From positions 1 through 35,660 of the forward strand of contig USHN01000010.1 of the NCBI GenBank assembly GCA_900554515.1: a DNA stretch of 35,660 nt. The letters run 5' to 3'. Below the pieces are notes generated by a model that was not told the DNA's origin, did no database searches, and was given only the letters and a program-made list of their open reading frames with translations. Source of the stretch: an uncultured Acidaminococcus sp. GTDB taxonomy: Bacteria > Bacillota > Negativicutes > Acidaminococcales > Acidaminococcaceae. Below are positions 25,223-32,302 of this stretch, piece by piece. The first letter of the stretch is position 1. Each line of letters begins with the position of its first letter. A program made the translations under genes and the position numbers.

Positions 25223-26347
25223 ATGATGTACGAGGCAGATAAAGACACTGTAGATCAGCCCCTGGAGAAAATTAAGGTCATCGGTGTGGGCGGCGGCGGC
25301 AATAATGCCGTAGATCGGATGATTGAGGCCGGGCTGGAAGGTGTGGAATTTATTGCCGTTAACTGCGATGCCCAGGCACTCAAAAAATCTTCTGCGCCTA
25401 CGAAAATTCAGATCGGGGAAGATGAGACCCGGGGACTGGGTGCAGGTGCCAATCCGGAAATCGGAGAAAAATCCGCAGAAGAATCCAAAGATGCCCTGGC
25501 AGAAGCTGTTAAAGGCGCTGACATGGTCTTCATTACCGCTGGTATGGGCGGTGGTACCGGTACGGGTGCGGCCCATGTGGTAGCTGAGCTGGCCAAACAG
25601 GCGGGGGCCCTGACTGTGGGTGTTGTGACTAAACCTTTTGCTTTTGAAGGTCGTCGCCGTTACAATGTGGCAGAACAAGGTATTGCTAATTTGAAATCCA
25701 AAGTGGATGCCCTGATTACTATCCCCAATGACCGTCTGCTCCAGGTTGTGGATAAACGGACCAGCATGCGGGATGCATTTAAACTGGCTGACGATGTCCT
25801 GCGCCAGGGCGTACAAGGCATCAGCGACCTGATTGCAGTGCCTGGCTTGATTAACGTAGACTTTAACGATGTAAAAGCCGTTATGACAAACGCAGGTTCC
25901 GCTATGATGGGTATTGGTACCGCAAAGGGCGATGAAGGCGCTGCCGCAGCTGCAGAAGCTGCCATTAAGAGCCCGCTCTTAGACAGCACCATTGAAGGTG
26001 CCAAAGGCGTATTGCTGAACATTACCGGCGGTCCCAACCTGTCCTTGATGGACGTGAACGAAGCCAGCAAGATTATCACCGATGTGGTGGATCAGGATGC
26101 CATTATCATCTTTGGTGCCAACATTGACGAAAGTATTGAAGATGAAATCCGGGTTACCGTGATTGCTACCGGGATTGAAGAAGGCAAAAGCAATACGGTC
26201 TCCAGCACACTGAAACCAAAACCTTTCACCAAACCGGAAACTCCTACCAGCCGGTTCACCCAGGCTGCTGAAACAGCTGCCAGCTCCAAGGTGAAAAGCT
26301 TCACGGAACCGACTTCGGAGATTCCGCCCTGGATCCGTAACAAATAA
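25223..26347 (+). CDS. ftsZ: Cell division protein FtsZ
   Basis: This tubulin-like GTPase forms the Z-ring. The 374-residue protein has IKVIGVGGGGNNAVDRMI near the N-terminus, the tubulin signature MGGGTGTGAAHVVAELA, IPNDRLLQV (T6-type loop), DLIAVPGLINVDFNDVKAVM with catalytic Asp residues, a short linker, and a C-terminal peptide EIPPWIRNK. That tip fits the consensus for binding FtsA, SepF or Min partners, with Trp where Phe is usual. GAGGAGG lies 7 nt before ATG 25223. No ftsA precedes it, so membrane anchoring may depend on SepF encoded elsewhere. Confidence 0.98.
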   Translation: MMYEADKDTVDQPLEKIKVIGVGGGGNNAVDRMIEAGLEGVEFIAVNCDAQALKKSSAPTKIQIGEDETRGLGAGANPEIGEKSAEESKDALAEAVKGADMVFITAGMGGGTGTGAAHVVAELAKQAGALTVGVVTKPFAFEGRRRYNVAEQGIANLKSKVDALITIPNDRLLQVVDKRTSMRDAFKLADDVLRQGVQGISDLIAVPGLINVDFNDVKAVMTNAGSAMMGIGTAKGDEGAAAAAEAAIKSPLLDSTIEGAKGVLLNITGGPNLSLMDVNEASKIITDVVDQDAIIIFGANIDESIEDEIRVTVIATGIEEGKSNTVSSTLKPKPFTKPETPTSRFTQAAETAASSKVKSFTEPTSEIPPWIRNK

Positions 26348-26368
26348 TTAACGGCAGGAAGTGGTAGT

Positions 26369-26842
26369 ATGAAATGTCCTTTCTGCGGGTATGAAGACAG
26401 CCGCGTAGTGGACTCCCGTTCCGTAGATGGCGGCGGATCCATTCGGCGTCGCAGGGAATGTCCCCAGTGCGGGCGGCGCTTCACTACCTATGAAAAATAT
26501 GAACAGGTGCCCCTTCTCGTTGTGAAACGGGACGGACGGCGGGAACTGTTCGACAGCAAGAAAATCCTGGCAGGACTGTTGCGTGCTTTTGAAAAGCGTC
26601 CCTTCACCTATGAGCAGATCCAAAATCTCACCAACCAGATTGAGACAGAGATCCGGGCCAAAGGGGAGAACGAAGTCAAATCCACAGAAATTGGAGAAGC
26701 TGTAATGGCCCATCTGGAAAAGATTGACCAGATCGCCTATGTACGCTTTGCTTCCGTGTACCGTCAATTTGCCGATGTGAACAGTTTTATGCAGGAGATC
26801 CAAAACATGCTCAACAAAGGGCAGAACAATACAAAAAAATAA
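26369..26842 (+). CDS. nrdR: Transcriptional repressor NrdR
   Basis: This zinc- and nucleotide-binding repressor acts on ribonucleotide reductase genes. The 157-residue protein starts with a zinc ribbon (CPFC ... CPQC, Cys at about 3, 6, 31 and 34) with RRRRECPQCGRRFTTYEKYE, followed by an ATP-cone domain (about 47-138, VVKRDGRRELFDSKKI). It begins 21 nt after ftsZ and probably ends that transcript, as a strong terminator follows. NrdR-box targets were not seen in this window. Confidence 0.97.
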   Translation: MKCPFCGYEDSRVVDSRSVDGGGSIRRRRECPQCGRRFTTYEKYEQVPLLVVKRDGRRELFDSKKILAGLLRAFEKRPFTYEQIQNLTNQIETEIRAKGENEVKSTEIGEAVMAHLEKIDQIAYVRFASVYRQFADVNSFMQEIQNMLNKGQNNTKK

Positions 26843-26855
26843 GTCCGTTCAATCA

Positions 26856-26904
26856 ATCGAGTAAGAGGACACCCCTTTTGGGAATTTCTCTTACTCGATT
26901 CTTG
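26856..26904 (+). terminator. Intrinsic terminator after ftsZ-nrdR
   Basis: A perfect 12-bp stem (ATCGAGTAAGAG / CTCTTACTCGAT, 26856-26867 and 26888-26899) has a 20-nt loop that can itself form a small CCC/GGG hairpin. It is followed by TTCTTG. The symmetric arms suggest it also works on the other strand. Confidence 0.82.
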
Positions 26905-26926
26905 TATAAGAACCGTAAAGTTTAAC

Positions 26927-26956
26927 TTGCAACGTTTGTTACAAGTATGGTATAAT
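26927..26956 (+). promoter_or_regulatory. Promoter of rpsB-tsf
   Basis: TTGCAA (26927-26932) and TATAAT (26951-26956) are separated by 18 nt. TGG precedes the -10, making it an extended -10 promoter. Confidence 0.85.
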
Positions 26957-26962
26957 GTCCCA

Positions 26963-27062
26963 TAGCTGTAAAACTTGCAGCTTACTATTACACACGCAGT
27001 GTTTGGACGTACCTGTCCTCAAAACTGAGGGGATGCGGAAAATACGCTGCGGAGGAAAAAAC
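26963..27062 (+). promoter_or_regulatory. Long structured rpsB leader, possible autoregulatory RNA
   Basis: About 110 nt separate the promoter from rpsB. Candidate stems are AGCTG/CAGCT near 26965-26982; CCTCA/TGAGG (27017-27021, 27026-27030), which excludes GGAC/GTCC (27005-27008, 27015-27018); and a long-range CGCAG/CTGCG (26995-26999, 27047-27051) reaching a first GGAGG at 27051. The true ribosome binding site AGGAGG is at 27063-27068. Leader control by S2 is known in other bacteria; here it is an inference. Confidence 0.4.
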
Positions 27063-27075
27063 AGGAGGAAGTAAC

Positions 27076-27822
27076 ATGGCTATTGTATCGATGAAACAAC
27101 TTTTGGAAGCAGGCGTTCACTTCGGGCATCAGACCCGCCGCTGGAACCCCAAGATGGCTCCGTACATCTTCACGGAACGGAACGGAATCTATATCATTGA
27201 CCTGCAAAAGACCGTTAAGAAAGTGGAAGAATGCTATAATTTCCTGCGGGAAGTTGCTGCTAAAGGCGGTCAGGTGCTGTTTGTAGGTACCAAAAAACAA
27301 GCCCAGGGTGCAATTAAAGAAGAAGCCGAACGCTGCAATATGTTTTATGTCAATGAAAGATGGCTGGGCGGCATGCTGACCAACTTCAAAACCATCCAAA
27401 CCCGTATCAAACGGCTCCATGACCTGGAAAAGATGGAAGAAGAAGGCACTTTTGCCGTACTGCCCAAAAAAGAAGTTATTGTACTGCGTCATGAAATGGC
27501 AAAATTGGAAAAATACCTGGGCGGTATCAAAGAAATGAAGAAGCTGCCTGCAGCCCTCTTTGTGATTGATCCGAGAAAAGAACACAATGCGGTTTTGGAA
27601 GCCCGGAAACTACACATCCCCATCGTTGCTACCGTTGATACCAACTGCGATCCGGATGAAGTGGACTACCTGATGCCTGCAAATGATGACGCTATCCGTG
27701 CCGTACGGCTGCTCACCAGCAAGATGGCTGATGCCGTGCTGGAAGGCAAGGCTGCCGCTGTGGATGATGAAGCCGTTGTGGCAGAAGAAGCAGAAAAAGT
27801 CGAAGAGAAAGACGCTGAATAA
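27076..27822 (+). CDS. rpsB: 30S ribosomal protein S2
   Basis: This is a structural protein of the 30S subunit. The 248-residue protein has MKQLLEAGVHFGHQTRRWNPKM at the N-terminus, NERWLGGMLTNFKTIQTRI, and IVATVDTNCDPDEVDYLMPANDDAIRAV near the C-terminus, all S2 signatures. The tail after about residue 225 is Ala/Glu/Val-rich and acidic, a variable extension. AGGAGG is 7 nt before the ATG. It is cotranscribed with tsf, as in most bacteria. Confidence 0.98.
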   Translation: MAIVSMKQLLEAGVHFGHQTRRWNPKMAPYIFTERNGIYIIDLQKTVKKVEECYNFLREVAAKGGQVLFVGTKKQAQGAIKEEAERCNMFYVNERWLGGMLTNFKTIQTRIKRLHDLEKMEEEGTFAVLPKKEVIVLRHEMAKLEKYLGGIKEMKKLPAALFVIDPRKEHNAVLEARKLHIPIVATVDTNCDPDEVDYLMPANDDAIRAVRLLTSKMADAVLEGKAAAVDDEAVVAEEAEKVEEKDAE

Positions 27823-27855
27823 GCAATCTGACCCGTTACTACAGGAGGAATACAG

Positions 27856-28737
27856 ATGGCAATTACTGCGAGCATGGTAAAGGAATTGCGTGAACGCACT
27901 GGCGCCGGCATGATGGACTGCAAGAAAGCCCTGACGGCGACCGAAGGCAATATGGATGCAGCCATTGATTTTCTGCGGGAAAAAGGCCTGTCAAAGGCGG
28001 CTAAAAAAGCCAGCCGGGTCGCTGCAGAAGGTCTGGTAGATATTTACGTGGATGAAGCCAGCAAAGTTGCGGCTATGGTAGAAGTCAACTGCGAAACCGA
28101 CTTTGTGGCCAATACGGATGAATACCGGAATCTGGTTCGTTCCATCAGCAAACACATTGCAGAAAACAAACCGGCTGATTTGGATGCCCTGAAGAACCAA
28201 ACCTTTGGGGATACCGGCAAAAACGTAGGCGAGATTGTGACCGAAGCCATTGCTAAAATCGGTGAAAAAATTGACATCCGTCGTTTTACCGTTTATGCCT
28301 ATGGCGATGATACCATTGGCCAGTACATTCACATGGGCGGCAAAATTGGTGCTTTGGTAGAATTGGAAGGCGGCGATGCGGAAGTCGCTAAAGACGTAGC
28401 AATGCATATTGCAGCTGCCAATCCGTCCTACTTGGATCGGACCCAGGTTCCTCAGGCTGAACTGGACCACGAAAAAGAAGTGCTGTCCGAACAAGCCAGG
28501 AACGAAGGTAAACCGGAAAAAATCATTGAAAAGATGGTGCAAGGCCGGATCCAGAAGTTCTACAAAGAAATCTGCCTGGTGGATCAGGAATTCATCAAGG
28601 ATCCTGATAAATCCATTACCGCTCTGCTGAAAGAACATAGCGCTAAGGCAAAGAAATTTGCCCGCTATCAGCTGGGTGAAGGCATTGAAAAGAAAAAGGA
28701 AGACTTTGCTGCTGAGGTTGCCAGCTTCGTAAAATAA
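27856..28737 (+). CDS. tsf: Elongation factor Ts
   Basis: This is the guanine nucleotide exchange factor for EF-Tu. The 293-residue protein has an N-terminal UBA-like helical domain with VKELRERTGAGMMDCKKALTAT, then the core domains containing EGLVDIYVDEASKVAAMVEVNCETDFVA and the HIAAANPSYLDRTQVP region. AGGAGG precedes ATG 27856. It lies 33 nt after rpsB in the same transcript and is followed by a terminator. Confidence 0.98.
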   Translation: MAITASMVKELRERTGAGMMDCKKALTATEGNMDAAIDFLREKGLSKAAKKASRVAAEGLVDIYVDEASKVAAMVEVNCETDFVANTDEYRNLVRSISKHIAENKPADLDALKNQTFGDTGKNVGEIVTEAIAKIGEKIDIRRFTVYAYGDDTIGQYIHMGGKIGALVELEGGDAEVAKDVAMHIAAANPSYLDRTQVPQAELDHEKEVLSEQARNEGKPEKIIEKMVQGRIQKFYKEICLVDQEFIKDPDKSITALLKEHSAKAKKFARYQLGEGIEKKKEDFAAEVASFVK

Positions 28738-28750
28738 GCAAACCAAATCC

Positions 28751-28780
28751 ATAGGGCTGTCTCAGGACAGCCCTATTTCT
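28751..28780 (+). terminator. Intrinsic terminator after tsf
   Basis: A perfect 11-bp GC-rich stem (ATAGGGCTGTC / GACAGCCCTAT) with a TCAG tetraloop is followed by a short TTCTT tail. The U-run is brief, so termination may be partial. Confidence 0.75.
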
Positions 28781-28793
28781 TAGGCGAAACACC

Positions 28794-28822
28794 TTGCAGG
28801 AAAAGGGAAATTCACCTATAAT
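28794..28822 (+). promoter_or_regulatory. Promoter of pyrH-frr
   Basis: TTGCAG (28794-28799) and TATAAT (28817-28822) have a 17-nt spacer and lie just after the tsf terminator. Confidence 0.8.
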
Positions 28823-28863
28823 AGCAGTTAGAGAAAGATCGGACTCTGTGGGAGGGACTCTGA

Positions 28864-29589
28864 TTGGCTGGAAAAAGATCGTTCAAGCGTGTCATTCTGA
28901 AACTCAGCGGAGAAGCGTTGGCAGGGGAAAGAGGGTATGGCATTGACCCCGTAACCGTGGACAATATTGCTGCCCAAATCCAAACTGTGCATAGCAGTGG
29001 CCTGGATGTGGCCGTTGTAAACGGCGGAGGCAATATCTGGCGCGGACTGGCAGGAGCTTCCAAGGGAATGGACCGAGCCACGGCCGATTACATGGGCATG
29101 CTGGCTACGGTTATTAATTCTCTGGCACTGCAGGACGCACTGGAGCAGCGGGGTGTTCCCACCCGGGTACAAACGGCTATTGAAATGCGGGCTGTGGCAG
29201 AACCCTATATCCGGCGGAAAGCGGTACGGCATCTGGAAAAAGGACGGGTAGTTATCTTTGCCGCCGGTACAGGCAATCCCTATTTTTCTACGGATACTAC
29301 GGCTGCCTTGCGGGCTGCAGAAATTGAAGCAGATGCCATCCTGATGGCTAAAAAAGGCGTGGATGGAGTGTACGATGCGGATCCTGCCATTCATCCGGAA
29401 GCCACTATGTTTAAACATCTGGACTATATCGAAGTCATTCAAAAGAATCTTGGAGTGATGGATTCTACGGCGATCAGTCTCTGTATGGATAACCATATTC
29501 CTATTGTGGTATTCAACATCGAAAAGGAAGGGAATATCCTGCGGGCTGCTGCCGGAGAAGAAATCGGAACCTTGGTAGGAGGAACCTAA
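28864..29589 (+). CDS. pyrH: Uridylate kinase (UMP kinase)
   Basis: This amino-acid-kinase-fold enzyme phosphorylates UMP to UDP, giving precursors for RNA and for UDP-sugar cell wall intermediates. The 241-residue protein has RVILKLSGEALAGERGYGID at the N-terminus, VNGGGNIWRG, MDRATADYMGMLATVINSLALQDALE, the FAAGTGNPYFSTDTTAALRA motif and KKGVDGVYDADP. The start is a rare TTG at 28864, supported by GGGAGGG (28850-28856) 7 nt upstream and the absence of a nearby in-frame ATG or GTG. It is directly followed by frr. Confidence 0.97.
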   Translation: MAGKRSFKRVILKLSGEALAGERGYGIDPVTVDNIAAQIQTVHSSGLDVAVVNGGGNIWRGLAGASKGMDRATADYMGMLATVINSLALQDALEQRGVPTRVQTAIEMRAVAEPYIRRKAVRHLEKGRVVIFAAGTGNPYFSTDTTAALRAAEIEADAILMAKKGVDGVYDADPAIHPEATMFKHLDYIEVIQKNLGVMDSTAISLCMDNHIPIVVFNIEKEGNILRAAAGEEIGTLVGGT

Positions 29590-30153
29590 ATGGCTACCTT
29601 AGAAGAGTTACAGACGAAAACCAAAGAGAGAATGGAAAACGCCGTAACGGCCTTGCGGTCAGAATTGGCCAATATTCGTACGGGACGGGCTACACCTTCT
29701 TTACTGGACCAGGTAAAAGTAGATTATTATGGAGCACCTACACCGGTACCCCAAGTAGCCAATGTATCCATCCCGGAACCTAGAATGATTGAAATCAAAC
29801 CCTGGGACCGCAGCTTACTTAAAACTATCGAAAAGGCGATTCAGACCAGTGACTTGGGCCTGAACCCCAATAACGATGGCAAGGTCATCCGTTTGAGCCT
29901 GCCTCTTCTCACCGAAGAACGCCGGAAAGAACTGGTGAAATTGGTGAATAAAAAAGGCGAAGCCAGCCGTGTGGAGATCCGGAATATTCGCCGGGACTTT
30001 AACGACGCAGTGAAAAAAATGCTGAAAGCCAAGGAAATCACTGAGGATGACTCTAAGAGCGCCCAGGACGATTCCCAAAAACTCACCGACCAGTATACCA
30101 AAAAGATTGATGATGTGCTGGCAAAGAAAGAAAAGGAAGTTATGGCGGTGTGA
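29590..30153 (+). CDS. frr: Ribosome recycling factor
   Basis: This factor, with EF-G, splits post-termination ribosomes. The 187-residue protein has the characteristic three-helix bundle sequence with NIRTGRATPSLLDQVKVDYYG, the compact domain II segment TPVPQVANVSIPEPRMIEIKPWD, and a C-terminal helix. AGGAGGAACC at the end of pyrH serves as ribosome binding site, and the ATG directly follows the pyrH stop. Its stop overlaps the GTG start of the next small gene. Confidence 0.98.
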   Translation: MATLEELQTKTKERMENAVTALRSELANIRTGRATPSLLDQVKVDYYGAPTPVPQVANVSIPEPRMIEIKPWDRSLLKTIEKAIQTSDLGLNPNNDGKVIRLSLPLLTEERRKELVKLVNKKGEASRVEIRNIRRDFNDAVKKMLKAKEITEDDSKSAQDDSQKLTDQYTKKIDDVLAKKEKEVMAV

Positions 30154-30398
30154 CTACGCAGACTGCTATGCCCGATGTGCTGGCAAGGCCGCTGTCCTAT
30201 GCCCTGAAACTACTGCATGCGCAGGGATGGGAAACGCAGATTGTAAGGGCCAAGCCATTCTTTCATTCTACTACGCAAGTCTGGCGCGATGCGGACGCTT
30301 ATGTGTTGAAGCAAAGCAGAGCGGCTGACAATATAATTCAATTAATCGTTGGATGTAAGTTCGAAAGGAGGTGTACTGATTATGGCACACAAGATTAA
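30150..30398 (+). CDS. Small hypothetical protein with a PASTA-like core
   Basis: This 82-residue protein of unknown function starts from GTG at 30150, which overlaps the frr stop (GTGTGA); AAGGAAG lies about 10 nt upstream. The pattern RPLSYALKLLHAQGWETQIV, then a gap, then DAYVLKQ and DNIIQLIVG resembles a single PASTA unit (Ala/Leu helix, Gly-aromatic turn, V-x-x-Q, strand ending L-x-V), though it lacks a membrane anchor or signal peptide. The last ~13 codons run through the ferredoxin ribosome binding site and first codons. Coding status is supported by tight coupling and amphipathic pattern, not by a recognised family. Confidence 0.65.
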   Translation: MTTQTAMPDVLARPLSYALKLLHAQGWETQIVRAKPFFHSTTQVWRDADAYVLKQSRAADNIIQLIVGCKFERRCTDYGTQD

Positions 30399-30555
30399 TC
30401 AGGACGAATGCATCGGCTGTGGTTCCTGCGCTGGAACCTGCCCGGTAGGTGCTATTTCTGAATCCGACGGCAAATACGTCGTTGACGAAGCTAGCTGCAT
30501 TGACTGCGATGCTTGCACCGGCGCTTGCCCGACCGGCGCTATCAAAGTTGAATAA
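30382..30555 (+). CDS. 2[4Fe-4S] ferredoxin, clostridial type
   Basis: This low-potential electron carrier has 57 residues and two complete cluster motifs: CIGCGSCAGTCP and CIDCDACTGACP, each CxxCxxCxxxCP followed by GAI. The excellent ribosome binding site AAAGGAGGTG (30364-30373), 8 nt from ATG 30382, indicates high expression. It overlaps the preceding small gene by 17 nt, and a terminator follows. Its position beside uppS-cdsA-dxr may relate to the electron need of IspG/IspH in the same isoprenoid pathway, but a general metabolic role is equally possible. Confidence 0.95.
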   Translation: MAHKINQDECIGCGSCAGTCPVGAISESDGKYVVDEASCIDCDACTGACPTGAIKVE

Positions 30556-30569
30556 GCGACAGCTCATTT

Positions 30570-30608
30570 GCGCAGCCTGCGATTTGCCGGCTGCGCTGCT
30601 TTTGTTTT
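30570..30608 (+). terminator. Intrinsic terminator after ferredoxin
   Basis: An 8-bp stem GCGCAGCC / GGCTGCGC (30570-30577, 30589-30596) has an 11-nt loop and is followed by TGCTTTTGTTTT. No clear promoter follows before uppS, so read-through probably feeds the lipid genes. Confidence 0.8.
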
Positions 30609-30646
30609 AGTGGTAAATCAATGCGTAAAGACAACGGGGGTTATCC

Positions 30647-31453
30647 ATGCTGAGACAATTTTTTGGACGGGCCGGCAACCAGCCTGAAAAACAAACTGCA
30701 AATCAAGAAGAACAAAGTCTGGAAGCAAAAATAGCCCGACTCCATCCAGAAGCTATACCGCACCACGTGGCCATTATTATGGATGGCAATGGCCGCTGGG
30801 CCCGTGCCCAGGGAAAGCCCCGCACATTTGGCCATGCCCAGGGGGCCAAAATCCTGCGCAATATCGTAAAATTTGCGGATAAACTGGGAATTCAAGTGAT
30901 CAGTGTCTATGCTTTTTCTACAGAAAATTGGAAGCGGCCGGTCACGGAAGTCAAATTTATAATGAATCTTTTGGGTCAATACCTCACCAGTGAACTGGAA
31001 GAATTTCACAAATATAACGTGCAGGTACGGTTTATGGGCGACCGGGAAGGCATGCCGGATGTTGTACTGAAAAAAATGGAGTATGCCTTGGAAACCACCC
31101 GAAATAATACGGGGATTATTTTAAACATCGCAATCAATTACGGCGGCCAGCGGGAAATCGTGGAAGCAACGAGGGAACTTGCTTCTTTGGTGCAGGAAGG
31201 GAAGCTGGCGCCCCATGACATAGATGAAAAGATGGTAGCAGACCATCTATATACCCGGGGTCTTGCTGCACCGGATCTTTTGATCCGTACCGGCGGGGAT
31301 TTGCGGGTCAGTAATTTTATGCTGTGGCAGATCGCCTATGCAGAATTTTGGACGACACCGGTTTACTGGCCGGACTTTTCCGAAAGTCTGCTGGTGGACG
31401 CCCTGCTCAGCTACCAGAAACGTGACCGTCGTTTCGGCGGACTCAATAAGTGA
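30647..31453 (+). CDS. uppS: Undecaprenyl diphosphate synthase (isoprenyl transferase)
   Basis: This cis-prenyltransferase condenses isopentenyl diphosphate units onto farnesyl diphosphate to make the C55 carrier lipid of cell wall synthesis. The 268-residue protein has a ~40-residue variable N-terminus, then HVAIIMDGNGRWARAQG (catalytic Asp), GAKILRNIV, VYAFSTENWKRP, and the C-terminal LLIRTGGDLRVSNFMLWQIAYAEFW. A GGGGG stretch precedes ATG 30647. It is followed 9 nt later by cdsA. Confidence 0.97.
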   Translation: MLRQFFGRAGNQPEKQTANQEEQSLEAKIARLHPEAIPHHVAIIMDGNGRWARAQGKPRTFGHAQGAKILRNIVKFADKLGIQVISVYAFSTENWKRPVTEVKFIMNLLGQYLTSELEEFHKYNVQVRFMGDREGMPDVVLKKMEYALETTRNNTGIILNIAINYGGQREIVEATRELASLVQEGKLAPHDIDEKMVADHLYTRGLAAPDLLIRTGGDLRVSNFMLWQIAYAEFWTTPVYWPDFSESLLVDALLSYQKRDRRFGGLNK

Positions 31454-31462
31454 GGTGTAAGA

Positions 31463-32290
31463 ATGGGTCAAAGAATCAAAACAGCAATCGTAGCCATTCC
31501 CATTGCCCTTTTTCTCATTAAAATGGGGGGACTTCCCTTTATGCTGGGGGTGATGGTCCTTGCGATGGCGGGCTTTAAAGAATTGCAGGATATGCTGCGC
31601 AAGCTGAATATTCAGGTTTACATCGGCAGCGGCGCCTTGGGGATTTTCTTTATGCTACTAGCATCCGGCTTAGGCTTTGATGAGTGGCTGCTTCCCATGA
31701 TTACGCTATTTTCACTATTGGTGCTGTTGGAAGGGCTGGCACTCTATGCCCGAGGAAATTTTCCCCAAAACTGCGGGCTCACCTGCTTGTCTTTGGTCTA
31801 TATTGGGCTTCCGTTTGCCCATTTTATCCTGCTGCGGGAATTGACCGGCAGGATTTATACGCTTCCCCTGTGGGGCAGTGTAAGCCTGGGGGAAGCCTTG
31901 CTGTGGATGACCATGTTTGCTACCTGGGCCAGCGATACCTTTGCCTATTTTGGCGGCAGGGCTTTTGGGAAAACTAAACTCCTCCCTAAAGTCAGCCCCA
32001 AGAAGACCCGGGAGGGGGCTTTGTGCGGCTTTATCGGCTGCGTGGCTACTGTCCTTTTGATGGGGTGTTTGTGGCTGGATTACAGTGTGGTTTCTATGCT
32101 GCTCTTAGGAATCGGCATCGGCCTTTTTGCTCCCTTGGGGGATCTGGTGGAAAGTATCTTGAAACGTTCCTGTGATATTAAAGATTCCGGAAATTTCTTT
32201 CCGGGACACGGGGGCGTATTGGACCGGTGTGACAGCCTGATCTTTTCGGTTCCCTTTGCGTATTATTTTCTCACGGGATTTTTGCTGTAA
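31463..32290 (+). CDS. cdsA: Phosphatidate cytidylyltransferase
   Basis: This integral membrane enzyme makes CDP-diacylglycerol from phosphatidic acid and CTP for phospholipid synthesis. The 275-residue protein has about eight hydrophobic segments, with ASDTFAYFGGRAFGKTKLLPKVSPKKTREG and the CDP-alcohol signature region PLGDLVESILKRSCDIKDSGNFFPGHGGVLDRCDSL near the C-terminus. It lies in the standard uppS-cdsA-dxr-rseP order. Confidence 0.97.
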   Translation: MGQRIKTAIVAIPIALFLIKMGGLPFMLGVMVLAMAGFKELQDMLRKLNIQVYIGSGALGIFFMLLASGLGFDEWLLPMITLFSLLVLLEGLALYARGNFPQNCGLTCLSLVYIGLPFAHFILLRELTGRIYTLPLWGSVSLGEALLWMTMFATWASDTFAYFGGRAFGKTKLLPKVSPKKTREGALCGFIGCVATVLLMGCLWLDYSVVSMLLLGIGIGLFAPLGDLVESILKRSCDIKDSGNFFPGHGGVLDRCDSLIFSVPFAYYFLTGFLL

Positions 32291-32302
32291 GGGAGGCCGC
32301 AT

